Below, piece after piece: positions 10,416-22,463 of a DNA stretch of 46,367 bases. How positions within the stretch are numbered: position 1 is the stretch's first letter; the number at the start of each line of letters is the position of its first letter. This DNA is from Saccoglossus kowalevskii (lineage: Eukaryota; Hemichordata; Enteropneusta; Harrimaniidae), in NCBI RefSeq assembly GCF_000003605.2, contig NW_003108584.1, positions 180,897-227,263 of the forward strand. The letters run 5' to 3'. Under the pieces are notes generated by a model. The model was not told where the DNA came from. It made no database searches and worked only from the letters and a program-made list of their open reading frames with translations. Both the position numbers and the translations under genes were made by a program.

Positions 10416-13109
10416 AATGTTCGTTGTTGTCTTTCTTATTTCTAGTTATGCTAAACTTAACCTTTTTAACACCAAAGGGTAATGAAACATTCACACACAA
10501 ATATAATTTTTTTTCAGATTATTGCCCAAGCTCTGTAGGCAATAGAAAATTATGTGAATTGGGTAAAATATTAATAAGTTATCAACATTTTGGCAGGAAA
10601 GGTTACATCATTCAAAAGTCACTTGGTTTAATTTAAACAAATTGATATTACAGGGTATTAAATTCAATGCTTTGTGAAGAAAACAAAAAATTAAATCAAT
10701 TTGACTATTATCAGCAAAATTAAAACACAGCTAATAATTATGCCCACATAAGAAAAGTAACTGTTAAGAAATTATTCCAAAGTTTTTATTTTATGTTGTT
10801 TCTGATGATTGCACATTCCTAGATACTTTATGCATTTATTATTAATAAACTTGTGAATAGACTAACTCCCTTTATTCCCTTTGTGCATCATAATATTTTG
10901 AAGCACAGGAAAAAAAAAGTGTAATAAAGAAATATTTTGTGGATCCATTCACATGTATGCAGTAATTTTAACACTAGAAACAATTGCGGTAATAAAACCC
11001 TGAAAACGCTTTTCTACATGGAATTTGACAGAAAAAAATGATATTTATATCATCAGAACTCAAGAAGCTCTCTACGGATTCAGAATTTTGCATTTAAACT
11101 TTGGTGTCATCGCAACCCTGACCTCGCAAGGTGGAATTTCATAGATCTTAATTATTAAAGTGCTGAATATCCCCCTCAACACTCGCTTTTATTGACAGCT
11201 TTTCTAATTTACAACTACAGAAGATATAACAAGATGATAACAGGAATCAAAATTTGATAAGAAATACTGCCCCCATGAGGCCACTTCAGTACAGTTTAAT
11301 TTTGCATTCACATGTTGTATTCCTTGTCCCATATAAATGCATGCTGACAAATTGACTTCATTATTAGTTGTCAATTTCTTACCTAGACAGTAACTACAAA
11401 AATGATGCAATTATAATTGCATAAACATTTCCTTACATAAAAGCTTTACAACTAAGAAATATATGAGTGAATCGTCAATGTCAGTCTAACGTAATGCATT
11501 CGTATACATGCAGTGAAACTATGTCAGCCACTGTTCAGTTCCACTCAGTAGTATCAGCTACTGTTCAGTTTAACTCAACATTCCTTTACAGATGCAGATC
11601 TCCAACTCTTATTTTTATCTTTTTTCATTGCTACAGTGCAGTTTTGAAAAAAAAAAAAAAAACATCTGTGAAGTAACAAAATTACGTCAAATTACTTTGA
11701 TGCCAGACTACAGCTGCAGTCTGCTTGCATACATGCTGAATATCAAAGCTGATGAAATAGAGTACATGTATGTATTCACAAACCTAAAAGACGCACATGA
11801 TTTGCTAGCAAGCCCACCAATATCTTGAGCTACACCTTGGGGCATGTCTGGTAATAAAGAAGCTTCTTGTACGCTGTGACGTTAACCACTTAGTGAAGAA
11901 CATAGAATCTTGATACTGTTTTAGAGCACCCGAGGGAGACTAAGTTGCAAGTTAGGAATACAAGCAGCCATCCCCAACCCAAATTAACTATTAATTCTCA
12001 TTACTATGAGCTTAAGCCTTCTAATTTAGCATGAATTTCTCATCAAAAATTCACTCAATTCATATTGGAATATTTCCAGACAGTGTCAAGTTAATTTCTT
12101 TATCAGGAGAATACAGCATGCTTGCAACACACCTCGTTACTGAAGACCAGGTACCGTACTGTTAAATCCAGCACTTTAAGGGAATCACTTGGAAGCGTAA
12201 TTAAATTACGGTGCTCAATTTCCCAACAATCAAGAAATGTTCATATGATTCCGACCTTTTTGATACCACGGCGTAATTTCAGGATACTGTATCTGGTTAT
12301 TGTTTGCCGCATGGGAATTAGAAATCCAATCAAAAGTGAGTGCCTCGCAGTAGGAATTTGATTCACAGCGATCACCAAGTGGGGAACATTTTTTTTTGAT
12401 ATATTCACAAAATTTTTACAATCGATTAGTCGCATGGAATGAGTTCATAATTATAGCTCAAGTGAAAAGACTTTTTTTTCTTCCAATTAGCTACCAGTAC
12501 AGCCTGTGATATGTAAACTACCGGTAACAGTTTTGTTCATCATTGCCTTCGAGCAGATTTTTAAAAAGAAATACTGTGGGTTTTAACTGTGGGTTTCAAT
12601 TCAGGAAGCAAAGAGGGGAGTCTAACATGTTTCAACAATTTTTTTCTCATGCTTGCTCAAAAATAGCAGCCATTTTAATGAAAAACTTACTAAAACTATG
12701 AATTTGAAATCAAGGCTGCTTATCCCCTTTTTTTACAAGATGTATAGATGTGTCAAGTTCATATTTGAAGTAGTCAGCTGTCATTAAAAAATATCAGACT
12801 TCCTTTTTCAGACTTTGACTATAGAACGAAATTTCCCAAAAGTGATTCTGTCAAATTTTACACTACTGAGAAAGTTACTTAGAATATTCATGTATGTGCA
12901 ATGCATTATGGGAGATAATTTCAACAATGGAAAACAATGGGAAAACAGCACACAGGGAAATTAATATAAAATTAAATGTCAATTTTCTCAATCATTTTTA
13001 ACAATATTAAGATGGATATATATCAAAATCAATCTACATGTATGCCCTAGCAAAATTTAAAAGTTGTTGTTTTCCTATGACATTATGGACTGGGGTATAA
13101 AAATATTGG
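10416..13109 (-). other. FoxJ2/3 intron 4, gene-free stretch
   Basis: AT-rich. It holds a 30-bp two-copy repeat at about 11520-11575 (CACTGTTCAGTT words), a run of A at 11648-11662 and one exon-like minus-strand stretch at 11784-11873 described separately. No confirmed exon. Confidence 0.4.
11784..11873 (-). other. Orphan exon-like stretch
   Basis: A 90-nt minus-strand interval between an acceptor-like AACGTCACAG and a weak donor TTTTAG/GTTTGT. In one frame it reads VQEASLLPDMPQGVAQDIGG then LASKSCASF, which looks more protein-like than the surroundings. It would be phase 2 at both ends, which does not fit the phase-0 junctions of the neighbouring FoxJ2/3 exons; read in phase 0 it hits a stop. 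It could be a fossil coding fragment or chance. Confidence 0.2.
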
Positions 13110-13558
13110 AACAAGCAGCCTCTCGGATGAGATACTTTCGCTGTTAGCAATGCACATTTCAATTAAATTAATTCAATTAAAATTAGATATTTGAAGATAT
13201 CATCACAAAATAAACAAATCTCAGAGAGGGATCTGGAGTACCTATATGTACAATATAAAAGCAATCAGACTTGGTTTTCAACAAGAAGTCGAAAATATCA
13301 CTTTTTCCAAAAATGACAAAAATATTCATCAAATTTAGAGAATTGAAGATATCACAAAATGAACAAATCTGAGAGAGATCTACCATCACGAAATGAACAA
13401 ATCTAGGAGAAGTCTTTCTATTGACACCAAGTGTCAATGCAAAGAGAATTGTAGTTTTCAAGAAGAAGTCAAATAAGTAAAAAGATGACACGGACGACAA
13501 CTGACAATCACTCGTATGATAAAGCTCTGCTTGACAAAGTCGACAGCGGAGCTAAAAA
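13110..13558. mobile_element. Non-autonomous repeat family, copy A
   Basis: Begins AACAAGCAGCCTCTCGG and ends GTCGACAGCGGAGCTAAAAA. The same termini and internal blocks (AAATATTCATCAAA, GAGAATTGAAGATATC) recur at 33344-33684. The start region contains GCTGT after a diverged version of TAGCTCCGCTGT, which is inverted at the end as ACAGCGGAGCTA. Copy A is longer because internal blocks are duplicated. There is no coding capacity. Confidence 0.75.
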
Positions 13559-15691
13559 TTGTTGAGTGAATTTTTATTATTTCTCATTTTTATTATTAAG
13601 AAAATGGTCACAAAACCTTGTGATTTTACCATTTTTACAAAATACTTTCAGCTTTCAGTTAAAAATAGTGTGATTTTCATCCTAATTTCATTGAATGGAA
13701 GTATATCAACCAAACTTGGAATTACATTGATATGCAATATGAGAGGTAATTTGATGTAATTAGGAAAATTGAAATTACTTCAATCGGAAATTCTAGAGTC
13801 AGCTTATTACGGCAGCAATCATAATTTTAATAATAAAATTCTGATATGAAATTTGTCATTAAAAGTGAACAGAGTTTTGTATTAGCAGGGAATGTTATTA
13901 GGAGTGATGTCAATCTAACTTTAAAAAAAATAAAAACAGAAGTTATAAAACTATCCTCTCTATAAAACCTCTAGTTACAATTGTATGTTCTCCCAGTTCC
14001 AGTGTAAGTAACACAAATTTGAGAAAATCACTACCAACTCATCTTGGAATTATCTTTCTCTTTGATATGTCCATTCAAATGTAGGGAGTCATTTTTGCAA
14101 TATTTGCCTCAAGCTGAGGTGCATCTTTATGACCTGGAGCATTAATGGACTCCCTAGGGTACTCATTTCAAAGCCAACATTGGCTGACGACATTAGCTAA
14201 TGTCGTAACACTTTCTTTCATGTTTTATTTGGACAAGATAAGATAAAAATAATTATATTTGATTAATTACCAATACCATAAAACGGTCAACTGGTTATGC
14301 TGAAAGCATGAATAGAAGATTTTAGCACTTGTTCGATGTTAACACTTTACTGAATGGACCGAAATAAAAAACACTTGTTATAATCAACTAAATAACGCGT
14401 GTTCTTATGGAAACACAGTGATGCACTGATTGACACGGTTTCTATTGAATAGATTCACTGATAAATTGTTGTGAATTCTAGCTGCAGTTTGTAATATTAG
14501 TTAGACATTTGTGGTTTGTGGAAACCCTCAACTTGGGGGTACAGTTAACAATAGGGATGTGGGTGGATTTAAACTTCTCTGGGGAGGGCTAAGACTTTTT
14601 GAAGATGAAACCTCTCGCTTCTTCCACGGATCTTTACTGACCTTTCAGAAGATAGTATAGTAAGTTGCATGTACATGCACAGAGTAAAATACATGTGTAT
14701 TTTGAAATTCGATGTTGTCTTGAATCAAATAATCTTTGTAAAATAAAAGTTGGGCGTAGACATAATTATTGAAACATACATTAAGACGTGATGTTGAAAT
14801 TGAGAAAACGTAAATCTCAAATTCTTAACATCCTGACAGTATAGATTACTATCTCAGAGTAGAGCATTTAAAAAAGGCTTTGTCACATCAAACTTTACTG
14901 TATTGTGATCTTGAGTAAAGCTCACTGTGTACATAAACAATAAATCCACCTTCATGTGGACATTATAATTTTATTCCTGTCAACATTTTGGTACAACATA
15001 TGTTTTATTTTTATTTATTTTTTGATAATTTTTTTTCAACAATTTTCAACTTGAAATGACAGTGTCTGTTGCCTGAACGTTTAAATGTAAAACCCATCAA
15101 TACACATCAAAACCTTGAAAACATGGCATCTTGAACTGAAGTCCCTTTAATTCATTGAAATTCAACTTTTTCACATTAAACAAAATTAATGAACATAATA
15201 TGTTAGATATTTTTTCAACAATTTTGAATCAAAACCAGCTACCGTGGGGATAACTGTCAGAAAAATACATAAATATTGCTCCACAGTGATAACATTCCGA
15301 GAGTAAAACAAAAATTGCAGTCAGAATAGACGTGACAGGGATTCAATTTACCAGAGAATATGATTTACCAGAAAGTAATCATTTACAGTTCGGTAACTTC
15401 AGAGGACGTTGTGGAAATGTTAATATTTGTGGGTTATCATATTTCAAATTACTACATAAATTGCTTTACCAGCTAAAAATTAATTCCACGAAGATTGGTT
15501 TGTCAATTGGGTACAGTTACGCAGTAAGAGAAAATATGGAAATGCTGGAGATCCCCAAAAAACTGGAAAGCAAAAAAAAACAAAGAGGTTACCATTTTGA
15601 CCAGCTAACAGTAACAGCCAATTTCTACATAACTGCAGGTAGTTATCTTTTCTCTGTAATAGTATAGACAACTCTATCAGTACAGAAATGG
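13559..15691 (-). other. FoxJ2/3 intron 4, gene-free stretch
   Basis: AT-rich. A perfect 20-bp palindrome lies at 14187-14206, and TAGGGAGTC (about 14084) is inverted at about 14147. No exon is supported; the 111-residue plus-strand frame at 15332-15667 shows no domain. Confidence 0.4.
14187..14206. repeat. Perfect 20-bp palindrome
   Basis: ACGACATTAGCTAATGTCGT equals its own reverse complement. It could extrude a cruciform or bind a dimeric protein; no function is shown. Confidence 0.8.
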
Positions 15692-15903
15692 TACTGTAAA
15701 GGGGGTAATTATTCACTGGGTTTTAATTTAGCTTATTTCGCTGACTGGAAAAATGCGCTAAATTAAAACACAGTGAATATGTAAAATTTAGCATAGAACA
15801 CATTATCTAAATGACGAAACCGTGAATTTAAAACCCACTGAATATGCCCGAAATGGTAAATCAGTGAAATTTAAACCCAGTGAAAATTAGTCATTTTACA
15901 GTA
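15692..15903. mobile_element. TACTGTAAA-family inverted-repeat element, copy 1
   Basis: A 212-bp element starting TACTGTAAA and ending TTTTACAGTA. Inside are TTCACTGGGTTTTAATTT and its inverted forms (AAATTAAAAC and AAACCCAGTGAA), so it can fold as two consecutive hairpins. It is highly similar by eye to 20212-20415. No ORF; a MITE-like element. Confidence 0.8.
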
Positions 15904-18122
15904 AATCCCAACGCGTCTCACTTCTCAGTTATACATGTAATATGACCTACATGTACATATCTGACATCCAATATTATAATCCCATTTCTGTTTCACAATA
16001 GGATTTACATGTATCAAAATATAGAAATACACACACATACCCATAAATGTCACAACCTCTAGTTTGAAAGAAAAAAAATACTCCACAGGAAGATATGCTT
16101 GTACATGCATTTTAAATTAATACCTTATAATAGTTTTAGCCTTAAAAATGTGTTTGAAAACTTTCGCAAAAACCAAAATGGGAGACTGACACAATAAATA
16201 TGAATACTCAGCTGGGTAAATTTTTCTAATATTCCCGTGACCAAGGTAGTTGAATGTGCCTAATTGATATTTTCAACTCCTGTGATGATGGTGTTCACTT
16301 TTTAATATTAAAACCAGACAAATAACTTTTAATTTTTTTTTTTTTAATTGTGAGCATACAATTTACCAACGTGAGTAGGTTATATAGGTGAAAATTATTT
16401 TATCTATAACATGAGAAATACTGATGCGAATTAGTTCAAATTTTCGTTGTGCATATTACTCATGTATATAATTATAGTAATGGAAATTGGAATTTCACAA
16501 ATACACATAAAGTGAAGATATTGTTAAAAACGTTAAAAAAATAAAAATCAATATTTTAGTTGTGAAATATAGAATGTCACTTTTTTGTCCCCTTTCTGTG
16601 CTCAACATGTGATATATAACCTATATAACCTACTCACGTTGGTAAATTGTATACAGTATAAGGACATTTTAGCATTTGGTAGAAAAACATAAAAATAAAT
16701 ATTTTCAGTTCTGTTTCCATGACAACTATTTTATAAGCATGCATGGCACCAGTACATGTATATTACCAATTTCTAAACTTTCAGCCAATTTAATGTTCAA
16801 CTTTTGAAGTTATAGATGAAATCATTTTCTCAATTTCTATGTCATACTTTACCCATAATCCTTTGCTTGAAAATCAAGATGGCTGACTACGTAATACTGA
16901 TGAAAAGTGGAATATCTAGAGAATGAAAAGTGATACAACAAAACTGTAAATTGCATTCTCCTACATTTGTGGAGCTTTTTCTTTAGAGGTCATTATGTTG
17001 TTTGGACTGAGGTTCCCTTTGAAAATATAGCTACGCTCAGACTATATTGTAATGTGGTAATGTTAGCTTACAAATGTCTTTTTGCATTTTGATAATGGCT
17101 TCCGATGTCAGAAATCTGGCACATCTATGTTAGGAAATTTTTAACAGGATAAGAATACTTTTTCAGTATGCAAATCAGCCTGACGGCGATGCATCTCGTC
17201 AGTGTTCAACAAAAGTGTTCTCTTCAATAATCAGAATATTTTTTTGTCATATACATATACAATAATAAATATCTGTAGAACACTATTTTAATGTTAGTAA
17301 ACTAGTTTAGCAAGATTTAATGTGAGAAGTTAGCACACAGAATTAATACATCCAACATGTTAGTATACATACATGTACATGTTGCTGGTAAACCATGGGC
17401 AAGGCCCATTCAAATGACATTTCCCATGATGCACTGGTGCATTCCCAAAGATAAAGCGACCGCGGTATAATATTTCGCTGTGTATTAACTGCATGGAAGA
17501 TAGCACGAGTATACCGCCACGCTCTTAGGATTCAAAACACCATCCACTAAAGATTTGTATTTTCCTTTCAGGAATACATACCCGGGGCATTCCTACAGAC
17601 AACAACTATGCTTAGCATGAACAAAATATTCCATATAGGGAATAGTAAACCATGTCCGCTCATCAAAGACTGGGGGCCAATTCAAATTATCAAAAGACGC
17701 TGGAGAGACTATTTTGGTTCTTATGCAACTCCTCTGACAAGCATATTATGGCAAACCACATTTATCTCTGACCCAAACATGATCTTTCTCCATCAACTAA
17801 ATCGGGGAGAGAGCAGACTTGCCATCCAAAATCTGACCCCTATTTTTGAAGTTTCATCATTCAGTCTTGCCACTTCGCAATTATCTCGCTAGAGCCTCAC
17901 ACTCAATGGTTGCCAGTGACCCCCATTTGGGGAGTGGATGCGAAAATAAATTGCTTGTCTCTTTCATCATATATTCCATCGAAGTTGGTTATTACGGACA
18001 TTACAGAAGACTGACACGTCTGGTTTGAACATCATTGATCACTAAATCTAAATGACCCCCTCAAGTTATTGTATGCTTGCTGACAGGTTTATATTAATCA
18101 CCGCAGTATGTACTTCCAACTC
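15904..18122 (-). other. FoxJ2/3 intron 4, stretch around the 34-bp TIR element
   Basis: Apart from the element at 16356-16652, only AT-rich intron DNA. The 94-residue plus-strand frame at 17608-17892 has no recognised domain, frame support or splice sites. Confidence 0.4.
16356..16652. mobile_element. MITE with perfect 34-bp terminal inverted repeats
   Basis: The first 34 bases (starting ATACAATTTACCAACGTGAG) recur exactly inverted at the right end (16619-16652). The element is 297 bp, AT-rich and non-coding. A TA sits symmetrically within both ends, so the target duplication may be TA with ends CAATTTACC. Perfect TIRs suggest recent movement or gene conversion. The transposase family is not assigned. 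Confidence 0.85.
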
Positions 18123-18123
18123 G

Positions 18124-18215
18124 TCAGAATAGGGCTTCGATGTTGGGAGTTCTTACCGAGGATTGATGTCAGAATAGGGCTTTGATGTTGTTGGTTCTTA
18201 CCGAGGATTGATGTC
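18124..18215. repeat. 45-bp tandem duplication carrying a splice donor
   Basis: Two copies of AGAATAGGGCTTCGATGTTG-type sequence, 45 bp apart (18126 and 18171), each followed by TTCTTACCGAGGATTGATGT. On the minus strand each copy reads CATCAATCCTCG/GTAAGA, so an excellent 5' splice site is present twice. The proximal copy bounds the probable 45-nt FoxJ2/3 exon at 18202-18246. Confidence 0.9.
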
Positions 18216-18246
18216 TGGATCCATTTAGTTTCAAAGATGCAGGATA
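18202..18246 (-). CDS. FoxJ2/3: Probable FoxJ2/3 45-nt exon
   Basis: A minus-strand interval of exactly 15 codons between acceptor CATTTCTATCAG and donor CCTCG/GTAAGA. It reads YPASLKLNGSRHQSS in phase 0, so it can be inserted between exon 4 and exon 5 without changing the frame. The Ser-rich content fits the linker. It is not recognised in vertebrate FOXJ3 and may be alternatively spliced. Use of the second, duplicated donor 45 bp downstream would add an in-frame TGA. It is supported only by splice signals and phase. Confidence 0.5.
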
Positions 18247-20211
18247 CTGATAGAAATGGTTACTTGCAGCCAAGAATGACAATGTGAAGCTAATTCAAAC
18301 AATTTAGAGGGATGGAACCCTTCTCGTGCTCACGTGTATGATGCTAGTCAGCCTGAAAAGATTCAACTTGATGGCCATGTTTACAGAAAAAAATTAAATG
18401 CTCATTTGAGAATCTTAGAAACAGTGACTACACAAGCTAATTTCGTTTGATTAAATTGTTGGGCATAAGTAAGCAATGTTGTGTGCATGCACGCAATATC
18501 ACATTCACTCTGCTAGAAGCGCATGTACTTACTTAATTGCCATAGTTTAATCCAGCATGCAATAAATACCTCTGTTGGTTTACATGCACTTCTATTGAAG
18601 ATACACTTCTAACAGAGCAAATACGCTATGCATATCCATACATGTATAGAGTGGGATATGGTGAATATTCCTTAACGTTCCTTCATATTGTGGATGGGTT
18701 AACATTCAACATAACTTACTGCAAGATGGGAGTGGGGGTTTATGATAATATTAATATTCTTGACATTTTTCATCTTCAAAAGAAGTGAACAATAACAGTT
18801 AGATTTAATAAATGCTACAAAATGTTCGTGTATTGAATAAATCAATATTACCAATTTAATATATAGAAATATGATTCGCAATTCACTTTTATAAAGCGGT
18901 GGACATTGCTAACTAATTTGTGTTCAAAGCCTCGCTTTCGGGTTCCCTGCAACGCTACGATACATACGATTCACTGCCAGTACGTTTAATCAATGTTAAA
19001 GCGAGGCTTGGAACGCAATTATTCAGCAACGGCCACCGCATGGTATAAGTGCATTGTACAGTGTACTACTACAGGTAAAGAACCCACCATACATGTATTT
19101 ACATGAACATTTTCTGCGCATTACGTACAAGTGACAGAGCTGTGTTAATACAAGTATCTTAATAATCCAATGTATTTTTGCAATTTTTAGTTTCTATTAG
19201 AGATGCATCTTTACACATGGATGGTACACATACACGCAAGAAAATCCATAGTTTGTTAGAAATTTGTAATTCTTTGTAAAAAATTATAGTGGTCCAGCAG
19301 GACTACTCATTATCGAGGACAGTAATACTCAAATTGATTTCCTGTGTGCCTCAAGCTACTCTTAATTTGGAGCCTCAAGAAGAAGCTTTATAAGTAACAA
19401 CAGACTGCAGTACACAGAAAATGATGACATGCATACTGAGAGACAAATGGTAATGAAGAGGAGCGACTGAATGGAGAAGTATGTGTAGTAGACCCAGGAA
19501 TGCAGAACAGGTTGATTCATGGATGCAGAACAGGTTGGTTCATGGACATACATGCAACACTCCTTTCACATTGTTGCATGTATACATATAGGTTAAGCCC
19601 TAGTATAATAAGAATCCAGACACGCATATAGAAATGCAAAAATAGCCTAGCGTGACCTTACGCAACCTTGTTTCTCCAGTACTCAATGGCAGAGTGGAGT
19701 TAAGCAAGCTGTAATACATGATCAATCAAGTACGATTCAATAGATTCAACAAACTGCCCAAGAATGGACACACAGAAGAGGTACAATGTTTGTTAAGAGG
19801 TACATAAATGCTACAATGGGGGGAAAATACACACACAGAATCCCTTTGAATTTAACATAGAAGTTACTTAACCATCTCGTATTTGCAAATCAAATATTTT
19901 CACCAATTTGCATATGAATGAATGTCCTCAAGAGTCATTGCGAACTGAACTATTGTATAAAACGGTATTCACAGGGCACCTAATTTCAAGGCCAACATTT
20001 TTGAAAAAGTCTTGAGAAATTGTAAAGAAAATATTCTTAAGGGTTAAAGGCATACAGGAGTGGCATCTCGGCATATGTCTCCTATAATTTTGATGCCTGC
20101 AAGTATGCAGACTTTTTACCAAAGAATCACAATTAATTTCTGATCACAATTCTCCTACATTGCATATAGAGTTTTTACAGTTGTACTACTGGCAGCACAG
20201 GTTATTTCATA
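18247..20211 (-). other. FoxJ2/3 intron 4, gene-free stretch
   Basis: Holds a small inverted-repeat element (18920-19017) and a 25-bp two-copy repeat (GGATGCAGAACAGGTTG words, about 19498-19545). No exon confirmed. Confidence 0.4.
18920..19017. mobile_element. Short hairpin element (about 98 bp)
   Basis: The left arm TGTGTTCAAAGCCTCGCTTT matches the inverted right arm TGCGTTCCAAGCCTCGCTTT at 18 of 20 positions, with a loop of about 58 bp. ATT follows the right arm and precedes the left arm, suggesting a 3-bp target duplication. It could be a tiny MITE or a transcribed hairpin. Confidence 0.6.
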
Positions 20212-20415
20212 TACTGTTATATTATTCACTGGGTTTTAATTTTGCTTATTTCGCTGACTGAAAAATGCGCTAAATTAAAACCCAGTGAATATGTAAAATT
20301 TATTATAGAACACATTATCTAAATGCTAAAACCATGAATTTACAATTCACTGAATATGCCTGAAATGGTAAATCAGCGAAATTTAAACCCAGTGAAAATT
20401 AGTCATTTTACAGTA
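20212..20415. mobile_element. TACTGTAAA-family inverted-repeat element, copy 2
   Basis: A 204-bp copy of the element at 15692-15903. ATTCACTGGGTTTTAATTT is perfectly inverted 30 bp later as AAATTAAAACCCAGTGAAT, and the 3' hairpin ends CATTTTACAGTA. The 5' terminal bases have diverged (TACTGTTAT). Confidence 0.8.
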
Positions 20416-22463
20416 ATTACCAAATTTCCATAGAAGCACACATGAACTAAAAACTGCATTTACTGTATAAGGAAGCATCTAAATACATGCATGTCTTATT
20501 TTGACCATCGACACACCTCTGTCAATTAAAAAGACACCTTTATACAGCGAAAAAAATGTATGCCATGCTACGAGAAGGGGCGTCAACATCTATAAATTCC
20601 AAAACATATTCACAAAGAATGCATGTTGCAGCAGGCATTGCACTTACATATGTGTGTACAGCAACCACCACCCCCATACCAATTGAAAATTCACATCATA
20701 ATTGATAGTAGGAAAATATACACACTGGATTTATTTTTTTCTGGATCGAAAGGTTTTACATTTAGTAGGATTTGAATTTGATTGTTCACTGAGAATCACC
20801 TTTAACCTTTTCACTACCAGTTCTCTCTTTTCATCACAAGTTCACAAAATAGTCCTATTTATAGTCAGCATTTTCTTTCATAAGATTAGGACAAAAAATG
20901 ACAATTTTTTTGAGTAAAACCTGAAAATTTACTGAAATTTTGTCTGTTGGCTCCAAAATTAGGGCTCATTTTCAGAAATATTGAAAAATATAGGAAAAAA
21001 AGTGCAGAAAAAATTGGCCGAGAAAGTCTGGGGGTGAAAAGGTTAATGCTTAAAAGCAACAGATGATCCAAACTTGCCCCAAAAGTGAAAGTACCTTCAA
21101 AACATATGAAAAGCAAGAGGTAGCAGAATAGACTTTCAAGAAATGTTAAAAACATTTTTGGGAAGACGGGATTTCACAAGGCAGCAGCTATGAACAAACC
21201 GAGTAGGCAAGTATTGCAGCTTTGAAAAGCAATTAGGTACTGAAATATGCCTGCAATCTGTCAACTTTAATAAATAAACCCATTTATTTCAGCAATTAGG
21301 AATGAAATCAGGGATAATTCTCAGTCATTAAATAGTAATAGAGAAATTTGTCGGTTCTAATTAGGTAAATAAATAGAGAAGAAAATTATTCTGATCGCCA
21401 GTTGATAGAGGTGATTGCTTTATCATTGCCTAAAGTAAGCGATGAAATTAGACAGAAAATTAAATGTTGTCCTTTATTCTTTGTCATTTTCAACATCATG
21501 AGTTACCCTGTACTACTGTAGTAGGACTCTACATGGTAGGGTCTGCAGTTTTTTTTTTTTTTTATAAACTTATTTTATTTTAAATTTAAAAATCTATTTG
21601 ATCTTGGAAAAATTCCCAATCTTTGAAGCATGTACTTTCACTGAAGCATTAATGAAAAGCGGGTACACTTGAAATGATTTCAGTCCATGGCTTACTTATA
21701 ACACTCTGACAGCCATTTTCAGTTCAAAAGTTGTCGAAATCCAAAAAAAAAAATGTTTATCCTGATTTTGAAATAGCCAGAAAATAATTTCAGGAAATTC
21801 CTATGTCACAAATGTTAGCTGTGTCCATCTTAAAATTCAATACTTCTTCAAACTACAACAAAATGTAATTTTACATTAATAATCACACATGTAATTATTT
21901 CCTCAAAAATGTTAATGCAACATTTCATATTTCTGATTTATGTATTCAACTATAACTGTTAATTTTTAACAAAATTGATATAATTTTTCATTGTATACAG
22001 GTCCTGATCAAAATATCAGAAATATGGAATCACTTACAGTTTTTTTTTTTTGAAAGGTGACAAAAGATGGAGTCGAAAAGGTTAAACAAAAACCAGATGG
22101 TATTCTCCTGTTGTCATTAATTGTAAATTATTTTTGTAATCTATCTGTATAATATCATCAAAAGAAGAGAAGAATGTACTGCATGTCCCAGTTGATTATA
22201 ACATAGGAATTTCTTATATTTCTATTTTGCTGGAAACTGTTTCAGCAATTATATTTTAGTAAGTATCATGGTGTTGAAACCATACATCAACTGCACAGTC
22301 TAGTCTGCTGATATACTGAATACATGACGGTTTACTCTTTGTAGTGGTATCAGTTGTCATAGCAACTAGCCAGTCTCCACAGTTTACTATATAGCATGAA
22401 CTTATGTGCAATTTTCAAGCAGAAATCATAGTAACGCTTTGGTAATGTTGGCGTGGGTGATTA
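20416..22463 (-). other. FoxJ2/3 intron 4, stretch around the piggyBac-like element
   Basis: A T-run at about 21550-21563. A GAAAAGGTTAA end resembling the piggyBac-like terminus recurs at about 22075-22085 without a clear partner. No exon confirmed. Confidence 0.4.
20806..21042. mobile_element. piggyBac-like MITE flanked by TTAA
   Basis: Ends CCTTTTCACTACCAG and, inverted at the right, CCTTTTCACCCCCAG (13 of 15 identical), flanked on both sides by TTAA (20802-20805 and 21043-21046). TTAA target sites and termini beginning CC-Y-T are diagnostic of piggyBac elements. At 237 bp and AT-rich it has no transposase and would need one supplied in trans. Confidence 0.7.

Noticed and set aside
10027-10500. 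Repeat proteins of 100-150 residues on both strands
   Set aside because: They arise from the 36-bp tandem repeat having no stops; nothing supports translation.
17608-17892. 94-residue plus-strand ORF
   Set aside because: Composition and lack of recognised motifs suggest chance; no splice signals or neighbours support it.
18720-18760. Minus-strand exon with donor TTGCA/GTAAGT
   Set aside because: The donor is strong but there is no pyrimidine tract at any acceptor, and the peptide is low-complexity and unsupported.
19685-19745. tRNA or 5S-like gene (TGGCAGAGTGG A-box-like word)
   Set aside because: No matching B box at proper spacing and no cloverleaf could be drawn.
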